From an uncultured Verrucomicrobiales bacterium (GTDB lineage: Bacteria > Verrucomicrobiota > Verrucomicrobiia > Verrucomicrobiales > Akkermansiaceae): 5,954 nt of DNA. The stretch's first letter is position 1; every line of letters begins with the position of its first letter. Of the stretch, positions 1 to 5,954 are shown one piece after another. The position numbers and the translations under genes were made by a program. The notes under the pieces were generated by a model. That model was not told where the DNA came from. It saw only the letters and a program-made list of their open reading frames with translations, and searched no databases. Location: assembly GCA_937952875.1 (NCBI GenBank), contig CALFDI010000029.1:1-5954 (forward strand), given 5' to 3'.

Positions 1-442
1 CGGCAAGTCCATCGAACTTTAAGACAGTAGGATAGACGCCATTGATCGCGGCGCGCGCTTCTTCGATATTCGCGCAACCGGTCGCTGCACCCGTCGGAAT
101 GCCGTGTTTCAGCATGAATTCTTTAGCGAATTCCTTAGATGCCTCGAGCTGGGCAGCAGCTTTAGGTGGTCCCCAGCATGGGATGCCGGCGTCAGCACAT
201 AGATTTGCTAGGCCTTCATCTTTCACTAGGTAGCTCTCTTCGCCAGCCACACAGAGATCGATCTCCGCCCCGACCATCCAGCCAATTAGGCTGTGTAATC
301 CATCGACGGGCGGGATTTCTGCGAGCTCTTGTATCGCATCGCTCCCGGGAAAGCTGTAGAGCTTAGTCTCAGTAGGTGACTCACCTAACGCACGTAATAG
401 CGCGTGTTCGCGCCCACCTTTTCCGACAACAAGAATCTTCAT
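1..442 (-). CDS. purD: Phosphoribosylamine--glycine ligase (GAR synthetase), N-terminal part, cut by left window edge
   Basis: This enzyme joins 5-phosphoribosylamine to glycine using ATP, giving glycinamide ribonucleotide in de novo purine synthesis; it is cytoplasmic. Only the first 147 codons are visible, against about 420-430 residues for the family. The protein opens with MKILVVGKGGREHALL, the family's N-terminal signature (G-x-GGREHA at residues 7-14). Later come CWGPPKAAAQLEASKEFAKE (about residues 89-108), matching the conserved GP-x-AAxLE-SKxFAK stretch, and HGIPTG (113-118), which leads into the ATP-grasp region. The usual GPE-x-PL segment near residue 67 reads GEESYL. The ATG at 442 is chosen because it puts the signature at the very N-terminus. 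An in-frame ATG at 484 would add 14 codons that read LPLLRIFALLAV-like and match nothing in the family. No strong Shine-Dalgarno sequence precedes 442. The gene is transcribed away from the efflux operon. Confidence 0.95.
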   Translation of the reverse strand, partial: MKILVVGKGGREHALLRALGESPTETKLYSFPGSDAIQELAEIPPVDGLHSLIGWMVGAEIDLCVAGEESYLVKDEGLANLCADAGIPCWGPPKAAAQLEASKEFAKEFMLKHGIPTGAATGCANIEEARAAINGVYPTVLKFDGLA

Positions 443-542
443 CACCGCCAGCAATGCGAAGATCCTCAGGAGAGGCAAGTGCATTCTCTTTTCTTAAGCC
501 GGAAATGCGAAATGCCCGCTCATTAGGCAAAAGAATGATGCT
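443..542. other. Divergent intergenic region between purD and the efflux operon
   Basis: These 100 bases lie between two divergent start codons, so promoters for both directions should be here or overlap the gene ends. I see no convincing sigma70-type -35/-10 pair, operator palindrome or riboswitch fold. The plus-strand frame leading into 543 is open only back to a TAA at 495-497 and contains no ATG, GTG or TTG start, which supports 543 as the start of the adaptor gene. An A/G-rich patch upstream of the alternative purD ATG at 484 is the only ribosome-site-like sequence facing purD. Confidence 0.4.
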
Positions 543-1814
543 ATGTCAGAGTTATTGAAAGAATCAGGGAATGCAAACCGTTCAAAATGGCTTATACTCC
601 CCAAGCACGTGTCAGTCCTCTTCCGAATACTCATTCCATTCGCCATTCTTATGATAGGTGGAGTGGCATGGTATTTTCAGATTTCGAATAAGGTGGAAAA
701 AGCCCCACCTCAGCCGAGTAAGCGGGCTGCGGTCGAGACAGCCGTGCAGGTGCTAGAGCGGCAAGATTATCAGGTGAAGATTCTCACTCAGGGCAGTGTG
801 CAGGCTCAGAATGAGACTGGTATCACTGCGGGTGTCTCCGGTCGCGTCCTCAGCACGGCTCCAGCCTTCGAGGCCGGCGCTTTTTTTAAAAAAGGCGATG
901 TCCTCCTTCGGCTCGATGATGCAGATCTTAAGTCAGCCGTAGCCAATGCCGAAGCGGCTCTCGCACGTGCCGAGTCAGAGCTACTGCAGGAAGATAGCCG
1001 CGCCCGCCAAGCTCTGTTAAACTGGCAGGACTTAGGTTACAGCGAAGAGCCGACAGATCTCGTCCTGAGAAAGCCGCAGATGAAGCAAGCCGAGGCGTCA
1101 GTGAAATCAGCACAGGCAAGCCTCGAACAGGCGCTGAGAAATCTAACACGAGCCATCGTGCGTGCCCCCTACAATGGGAGGACGATCGAGCGAGCTGTCA
1201 GCGTAGGCCAAAGCATCAATCAGGCAACTTCTCTCGGCACCGTTTTTTCCACTGACTACGCGGAAGTCCGCCTCCCGCTGAATGCCATCCAGCTCGATGC
1301 GATCTCTCTTCCAGAGACGTCGGAAGATGCTCCACTTCCTGTCACGCTCACAGTGACGAGAGCTGGCATATCTCATGAGAGAAAAGCCAGCGTCGTTCGC
1401 ACAGAAGGCGTGCTAGATGAGGTGACGAAGGAACTTTTCGTCATCGCCTCCGTAGAGGATCCATTCGGCTTAGAGAGCGACTCTGCACCGCTAAGAATCG
1501 GTCAACCTGTCCGCGCTGAAATTCTCGGTAAAACGATAAAAGACGTCTTTGTGATAGAGAGGCAGTATCTGCGGAGTCTCGACGAGATCATCATCATAGA
1601 AGCAGAGACAGAGACGATTCAGCGCCGCATCGTAGATCCCATCTGGTCGACTCCAGATACTCTAGTAATACGAGACGGAATCACCTCTGGTGAGCTCATG
1701 GCTATTAGTCTGCTGACCTATGCGCCTGAGGGAGGAAAGGTCGAGATCGTAGAGCAAGAAAGCCCTATCCCGCAGAATGCAGCCACTCCAACATTAGCGA
1801 GCCCAGGTGCGTAA
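543..1814 (+). CDS. RND efflux pump periplasmic adaptor (HlyD/AcrA-type membrane fusion protein)
   Basis: This protein should bridge the inner-membrane RND permease encoded just downstream and an outer-membrane channel. It has 423 residues, normal for the family. A hydrophobic segment at about residues 25-45 anchors it in the inner membrane; there is no lipobox Cys, so it is not a lipoprotein like AcrA. The first lipoyl half spans about 84-125 (VSGRV at 98-102, FFKKGDVLLRLDD at 114-126). A short alpha-hairpin rich in Ala, Glu, Gln and Lys follows (about 128-200, turn near 160-178). The second lipoyl half is about 203-235 (AIVRAPYNG, then VGQSI). A beta-barrel domain (about 237-330), a membrane-proximal domain and a Pro/Ala-rich tail follow. 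The ATG at 543 is the only start in the open frame. No strong Shine-Dalgarno is visible; an AGG at 525-527 is too distant to be persuasive. Substrate is not predictable. Confidence 0.92.
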   Translation: MSELLKESGNANRSKWLILPKHVSVLFRILIPFAILMIGGVAWYFQISNKVEKAPPQPSKRAAVETAVQVLERQDYQVKILTQGSVQAQNETGITAGVSGRVLSTAPAFEAGAFFKKGDVLLRLDDADLKSAVANAEAALARAESELLQEDSRARQALLNWQDLGYSEEPTDLVLRKPQMKQAEASVKSAQASLEQALRNLTRAIVRAPYNGRTIERAVSVGQSINQATSLGTVFSTDYAEVRLPLNAIQLDAISLPETSEDAPLPVTLTVTRAGISHERKASVVRTEGVLDEVTKELFVIASVEDPFGLESDSAPLRIGQPVRAEILGKTIKDVFVIERQYLRSLDEIIIIEAETETIQRRIVDPIWSTPDTLVIRDGITSGELMAISLLTYAPEGGKVEIVEQESPIPQNAATPTLASPGA

Positions 1815-1830
1815 TTACTAAATTAGACGT

Positions 1831-4800
1831 ATGCTCCGCTGGTTTGCTCGAAACGATTACGCTGCGAATTTCCTCATGTTGGGAATTTTGCTCTTTGGCA
1901 TTTACCAAGCATTTTATCACATCCCTCTAGAGGTTCGCCCAGGATTCGAGGTGAATCAGGTGCGCATTAGAAAGTCCTTTCGCGGAGCGACTCCGGAGGA
2001 TGTAGAGCGCACGATCGTGATTCCGATCGAGCGCGCTCTCGAGGGCATGCAGGGCGTATCCACTATGGAGGGAAAGGCTCGCTCTGGGAACGGAGAGGTC
2101 ATAATACGCACGGAAGACGGTGTGGATCTGAAAGAGCTGCAGGCGGAGATTGATTCACGCATCGCGACCATCTCGACTTTTCCGCCAGATTCTGAACCAG
2201 CCCGCACACGCATCCCTAACAGTGACAATTGGTGGGAGGTCGTAACGGTCGCTGTTACTGGAGATATGAGTGAGCGTGAGCTGCTTTCGGCCGCTCGCCA
2301 GATCCGTGATGAACTTGCCGCTCTTCCTGAAATTTCTCAGGTCAATGTGTTAGGTGATCGTGCGAGTGAGATCTCGATCGAGGCAGATGACCAGAGCTTG
2401 ATCGACTATGGTCTGAGCTTTAATGATGTCAGCCGTGCTATACGGGATCATTCAGTCGACCTGCCTGCAGGGACGATCTCTGCGCAGGGTGGGTCAATGA
2501 TGATCCGGACGAAGGGGCAGGCTTTCACCACGGAGGACTTTAATAATATTCCCATTCGTGCCAGTGATGGCTCCCTCCTCACTCTGGGAGATGTGGCGAA
2601 GGTTAATGATGGCTTCGAGCAAGACCGAAAGCTTGTGCGATTCAATGGACGTCCTGCTCTTCTAGTAGAAATCCTACGTATAGAAAATGAGAGCGCGATT
2701 AAGATCGCTGAAGCGGCCAAAAAATACGTCGAACAAGCGAATGCGCGTCTGCCAGATGGTATTAAACTCTTTGCCTTCGATGATGATTCGATCGCTCTTC
2801 GTGGGCGCCTCGGCACGCTCTCCGTCTCACTCCTTCAGGGCTGTCTGTTAGTGCTGATTATGCTGAGCCTATTTCTCAGGCCAGCGATTGCATTCTGGGT
2901 CGTCATCGGCATTCCTGTGAGCTTCGCCGGCGCTCTCATCATGATGCCCTACATGGGGATCACTGCGAATTTATTCTCTGTCTTCGGCTTTATCATCGTG
3001 CTCGGGATCGTCGTAGATGATGCCATCGTGACGGGGGAAAATATTTATTCTAAGCTGAGAGCGGGAGTCCCAGCTGAAGACGCCGCTGTGCTCGGGGCGA
3101 AGGAGGTCGCCACACCAGTTACATTCGGGATTCTCACCACGATTGTCGCCTTTATCCCACTCATGTTTTTCGAAGGATGGTGGGGGAATTTCACTCGCCA
3201 GATCCCGCCGATCGTCGCTCCTGTTCTCCTTTTCTCCCTGATCGAGAGTAAGTTGATACTCCCATCGCATCTAAAGCGCCTAAAGGTAGGGCGTAAGAAG
3301 TTAGGCCCATTCGCCAGATTCCAGAAAGGCATCGCAGATGGCTTAGAAGCATTTGTTGAGAAGGTCTATCAGCCTATTCTGAAGCTCAGTGTTGACCACC
3401 GCTGGACGACTCTTTCTCTCTTCGCTGCGCTCGCACTCGCTACTATTGGCTATCAGCAGACGGGCAAGATGGGATTTGTCAATATGCCCTCGGTCGATCG
3501 CTATAAGATCACTGGTCGGCTCAATATGGCAGATGACACCAAGTTCGAGGTCACAGATGAAAAAGTTCTCATTCTTCAGAGTGCGGCAGAGCAGATGCGA
3601 GCAGAATTTCTCGATGGTGAGACTGGAAATAGTCTGATTACAAATATCATGTCTTCCACCGGTGGCTGGCCGGGCTGGGGGAGGAGTAACCCAGAGAGAG
3701 GAATCGTCTCAATCGAGATCATGCCTCCAGGTCAACGTAGTGAGCGTGGTCCGACAAATGCTGAGATCGCTAAGCGCTGGCGCGAACTCGTGGGAGAAAT
3801 CCCTGGAGCCCGTCAGTTCCGCATCAGAACAGAGCGGAGTGGCTCTCGCGGCACTGATCCAGACCTACTGGAAATTCAGTTGAGAGGGAAAGATTCAGCT
3901 GAAAAGCGCAGAGTTGCCACCGAGCTGAAGGATCTCATTCGAGGAAATGAGGGGATCACATCTGTCTGGGATAATGCAGGTCGAACACGGAATGAACTAC
4001 AGATTTCTTTGAAAGACCGTGCCTCAGAACTCGGAATCACTCAGCGAGATCTCGCCCGCCAAGTGCGACAGGCATTCTTCGGAGAACAGGCGCAGCGGAT
4101 CCAGCGTGACCAAGATGACATCCGCGTCATGGTCCGCCTTTCAGAGAATCAACGTGAATCGCTCCACACATTAGACACTCTTAAGATTCGATTGAATGAT
4201 GGCAGTGAAGTGCCATTCCGCACCATCGCCGATGCGAAGCGCGCGATGGCACCATCGAACATCGAGCGCATAGATGGGGCGCAGACGATCAAAATCATGG
4301 CAAGTCCAGCGAATGACGAAGTAAAAGTCATCGATATTGCCAGATCTATGGAGAGTCAGATTCAAGAGATCGTCTCTAGCGCTCAAGGCCTCAGCTGGAA
4401 GTGGGACGGGCAAGTTGCAGAATATGACGACACATTCTGGCGCACCACCTTCAGCATTATCGGTCTTTGCGTAGCTCTTTACGCACTACTAGCGATCCCG
4501 TTTAAAAGCCTCTTGCAGCCGCTCTTTGTGATGGTGGCGATTCCCTTTGGTGTGATCGGAGCGCTCTTTGGACATGTCCTTTTAGATATCACACCCTCAT
4601 GGTTATCTGTCTTTGGCATGTTGGCTCTCGCGGGTGTTGTCGTAAATGATTCCCTCGTCATGGTAGACTTCATTAATACGAAGGCCCGTAGCACGGGAGA
4701 CACACTCAAGGCAGTTCTTGAAGTCGGAGCAAAGCGTTTCCGTCCGATTCTTCTCACATCACTTACGACCTTTGTCGGACTTGTCCCACTCATCTTCGAT

Positions 4801-4974
4801 GACTCTCTCCAAGCGCAGTTCTTAATCCCCATGGCAGTCTCTCTCGCCTTCGGTATACTCTTCGCCACCATGATTACCCTCTTTCTCATTCCATGCTCTT
4901 ACATGGCCATGGAAGACCTCAAGAGCCTCCTCCGCAGAGCCTGGACCTGGTATAAAAAGCCATTCGCTCAATAA
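1831..4974 (+). CDS. RND-family efflux transporter permease subunit (AcrB-like, HAE-type)
   Basis: This is a proton-driven inner-membrane pump that would export substrates through the adaptor and an outer-membrane channel. It has 1047 intact residues, close to AcrB's 1049. The architecture is the duplicated RND plan: TM1 (about 12-28), periplasmic loop 1 (30-330), TM2-TM6 (332-478), TM7 (524-541), loop 2 (545-870), TM8-TM12 (872-1022) and a short basic C-terminus. Family landmarks are GATPEDVERTIVIPIERALEG (52-72) and GIVVDDAIVTGENI in TM4, with Asp396-Asp397 matching AcrB Asp407-Asp408. The TM10 motif reads GVVVNDSLVMVDF, with Asn939 where AcrB has Lys940. Loop 2 contains a Gly/Trp-rich stretch (611-617) at the place of AcrB's switch loop. 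The heavy-metal class usually has VDGAVVMVEN in TM4, so a drug/amphiphile-type pump is more likely; the substrate is unknown. It starts 16 bp after the adaptor stop, so the two are presumably co-transcribed, although no Shine-Dalgarno is visible before the ATG. Confidence 0.96.
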   Translation: MLRWFARNDYAANFLMLGILLFGIYQAFYHIPLEVRPGFEVNQVRIRKSFRGATPEDVERTIVIPIERALEGMQGVSTMEGKARSGNGEVIIRTEDGVDLKELQAEIDSRIATISTFPPDSEPARTRIPNSDNWWEVVTVAVTGDMSERELLSAARQIRDELAALPEISQVNVLGDRASEISIEADDQSLIDYGLSFNDVSRAIRDHSVDLPAGTISAQGGSMMIRTKGQAFTTEDFNNIPIRASDGSLLTLGDVAKVNDGFEQDRKLVRFNGRPALLVEILRIENESAIKIAEAAKKYVEQANARLPDGIKLFAFDDDSIALRGRLGTLSVSLLQGCLLVLIMLSLFLRPAIAFWVVIGIPVSFAGALIMMPYMGITANLFSVFGFIIVLGIVVDDAIVTGENIYSKLRAGVPAEDAAVLGAKEVATPVTFGILTTIVAFIPLMFFEGWWGNFTRQIPPIVAPVLLFSLIESKLILPSHLKRLKVGRKKLGPFARFQKGIADGLEAFVEKVYQPILKLSVDHRWTTLSLFAALALATIGYQQTGKMGFVNMPSVDRYKITGRLNMADDTKFEVTDEKVLILQSAAEQMRAEFLDGETGNSLITNIMSSTGGWPGWGRSNPERGIVSIEIMPPGQRSERGPTNAEIAKRWRELVGEIPGARQFRIRTERSGSRGTDPDLLEIQLRGKDSAEKRRVATELKDLIRGNEGITSVWDNAGRTRNELQISLKDRASELGITQRDLARQVRQAFFGEQAQRIQRDQDDIRVMVRLSENQRESLHTLDTLKIRLNDGSEVPFRTIADAKRAMAPSNIERIDGAQTIKIMASPANDEVKVIDIARSMESQIQEIVSSAQGLSWKWDGQVAEYDDTFWRTTFSIIGLCVALYALLAIPFKSLLQPLFVMVAIPFGVIGALFGHVLLDITPSWLSVFGMLALAGVVVNDSLVMVDFINTKARSTGDTLKAVLEVGAKRFRPILLTSLTTFVGLVPLIFDDSLQAQFLIPMAVSLAFGILFATMITLFLIPCSYMAMEDLKSLLRRAWTWYKKPFAQ

Positions 4975-4980
4975 AGGAGC

Positions 4981-4998
4981 AGCGGCGCCCCCGCCGCT
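4981..4998. terminator. GC-rich hairpin between convergent genes, possible bidirectional terminator
   Basis: AGCGGCG at 4981-4987 and CGCCGCT at 4992-4998 are perfect inverted repeats, seven base pairs around a CCCC loop. The hairpin sits six bases past the permease stop and 14 bases past the end of the minus-strand gene, where a shared terminator would be expected. Neither side has a real T tract: the plus strand continues TATCAACC, and the minus strand continues into GCTCCTTTATTG, which has only a short T run. It may therefore be an imperfect intrinsic terminator or only an RNA-end-stabilising hairpin. Confidence 0.5.
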
Positions 4999-5012
4999 TA
5001 TCAACCTAAGTG

Positions 5013-5954
5013 CTACCCCTCCGGCAACAACTCTCTCCAAGCATTCGCCGCCTCCGGATCGATCGGAGCAATCTCCTCAATAAAAGTCTCAATCGCCCGC
5101 GTCTTATGCGGAGACTCCTCCAGCGAAATAATCCACTCACCAGCTTTATTAAAATCTCGCTCCATCCACATCTTCACTAGCGTCCCAGTCGTTTCGACAG
5201 CCGTGTCAGGCATGTTTTTCTCCAAGAAGGCCATCATCTTATCCGCCTGCTCAGGGCGTTTAATCTCTTTTAAAAACGGGCTTTTTAGTAGTTTTTCGTT
5301 AATGGATGCCGAGTCACCTGATACTTTGGAAAACTCTCCATAGACTAAATCTAACAGCTCATAATCTTCGTTATGATGTGAGACCCTTAAGGCCTCATCC
5401 ACGATGCGATCTTGAAATCCCAAGTCAGAAGACTGAGCTGCAAACGTAATGAGATTTAAAGCTGTCTTCTTTTTTATATGGATAGATAGCCCAATAGACT
5501 TAAGTTTTTCAGGGTATGATGCACGGAGAAATTCGTAACCTTTCTCCGGATCATTTACTAACAGTCTTTCTCCTCCGTGTTTCAGAAGGATGTCTTGGTC
5601 TTCGGAGCTTTTTAGCGGCCGGTTCTCAAGAAATTTCAGCATGAAAGCTGGTTCTATATGAAAAATAGCAAAAGGAATAGAGTTCGCTAGCGGCCCTGAC
5701 CAAGGGTCATTGTCCGGTAAAGAATCTAAAATCTCAAAAGGGTAAAGTTCACAAAAGGCCGACTCAAGACTCACTCCACGATGGTCTTTGTTTTGAGTTA
5801 GGTAGGCGTTGATAGCATCGACAGCTTCCCTACGAGTAAGCGGCTCGAGAATGGTCAGGATATCAGGTATAAGTTTAGCAACTTCGTAAGGATTATTGAA
5901 AATGCTGTGAGAGTGATTTGTCAGAATTCGGGAAATTTCTTCACTTGCTACTGT
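5013..5954 (-). CDS. Uncharacterised helical, repeat-like protein, C-terminal 313 residues; N-terminus lies beyond the right edge
   Basis: I do not recognise a function. The minus-strand frame ends with TAG at 5013-5015 and stays open to the window edge. A GTG at 5772-5774 could be read as a start, but the 60 codons upstream of it are open and protein-like (for example SRILTNHSHSIF and LIPDILTILEPLTRREAV), so the gene probably begins outside. The visible part is predominantly helical and charged, with no catalytic motif or membrane segment that I can identify. The last 60 residues contain AGEWIISLEESP, then EEIAPIDPEAANAWRELLPE, resembling the W...LP...A...DP-x-x-A-x-x-W units found in many long verrucomicrobial proteins of unknown role. 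Upstream units are too diverged to align by eye. The stretch 5280-5800 looks richer in A+T than the pump genes. The gene converges on the permease with a 38-bp gap, so it is not in the same operon. Confidence 0.75.
   Translation of the reverse strand, partial: TVASEEISRILTNHSHSIFNNPYEVAKLIPDILTILEPLTRREAVDAINAYLTQNKDHRGVSLESAFCELYPFEILDSLPDNDPWSGPLANSIPFAIFHIEPAFMLKFLENRPLKSSEDQDILLKHGGERLLVNDPEKGYEFLRASYPEKLKSIGLSIHIKKKTALNLITFAAQSSDLGFQDRIVDEALRVSHHNEDYELLDLVYGEFSKVSGDSASINEKLLKSPFLKEIKRPEQADKMMAFLEKNMPDTAVETTGTLVKMWMERDFNKAGEWIISLEESPHKTRAIETFIEEIAPIDPEAANAWRELLPEG

Noticed and set aside
42..366. Two plus-strand ORFs inside the first 370 bases
   Set aside because: Both are antisense shadows of purD, whose minus-strand translation matches the family clearly.
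376..558. Small plus-strand ORF across the purD start and the divergent intergenic region
   Set aside because: It is antisense to the purD N-terminus, its product is low-complexity Ser/Arg-rich, and it overlaps the adaptor start; no ribosome site or family resemblance.
2971..3332. Overlapping minus-strand ORFs opposite permease TM4-TM6
   Set aside because: They lie antisense to the best-conserved part of the RND protein and overlap each other; no independent coding evidence.
4479..4889. 136-residue minus-strand ORF opposite the permease C-terminal membrane domain
   Set aside because: Ser/Arg/Thr-rich translation typical of the antisense strand of a membrane-protein gene; no start signal or motif.
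1831..4974. Heavy-metal (CzcA/CusA-type) RND assignment
   Set aside because: TM4 has VDDAIVTGEN, the drug/amphiphile-type Asp-Asp pattern, instead of the VDGAVVMVEN wording typical of metal exporters; no Met-rich or His-rich metal-binding stretches were seen in the adaptor.
5013..5774. Treating the right-hand gene as a complete 253-residue protein starting at GTG 5774
   Set aside because: The frame is open to the window edge with protein-like sequence upstream, so it is better called partial.
1..5954. CRISPR array, insertion sequence, tRNA or rRNA
   Set aside because: No regularly spaced direct repeats, transposase motifs with terminal inverted repeats, or cloverleaf or rRNA-like sequence could be found by reading both strands.

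Overview
The window reads as ordinary bacterial chromosome of moderate GC, most likely from the Verrucomicrobiota. This assignment is inference from two clues: the wording of the PurD N-terminus (GKGGREHALL at the start, GEESYLVKDEGLAN in place of the usual GPE-x-PL-type segment), and a long right-edge protein with W/DP-x-x-A-x-x-W helical units of a kind common in that phylum. No 16S rRNA or other decisive marker is present.

Layout. Positions 1-442 (minus) hold the N-terminal 147 codons of purD, cut by the left edge. About 100 bp of divergent intergenic DNA follows. A two-gene plus-strand unit then encodes the inner parts of a tripartite RND efflux pump: a periplasmic adaptor (membrane fusion protein, 543-1814) and, 16 bp downstream, an intact 1047-residue RND permease (1831-4974). 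A 38-bp convergent intergenic segment carries a small perfect GC-rich hairpin. The rest, 5013 to the right edge (minus), is one uncharacterised ORF that stays open across the whole stretch and leaves the window, so its true start is not visible.

How the genes work together. The permease would use proton-motive force to move a substrate from the periplasm or inner membrane, and the adaptor would join it to a TolC-type outer-membrane channel. No channel gene is encoded here, and the flanking genes point the other way on both sides, so the channel must come from another locus. The permease has the TM4 Asp-Asp proton-relay pair, but the TM10 position occupied by Lys940 in AcrB is Asn. The substrate cannot be read from the sequence. 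PurD and the right-edge protein have no evident functional link to the pump.

No mobile element, CRISPR array, tRNA or rRNA was seen, and no convincing new system. The most useful points are residue-level features of the permease, weak ribosome-binding sites at all visible starts, and the uncharacterised edge protein.
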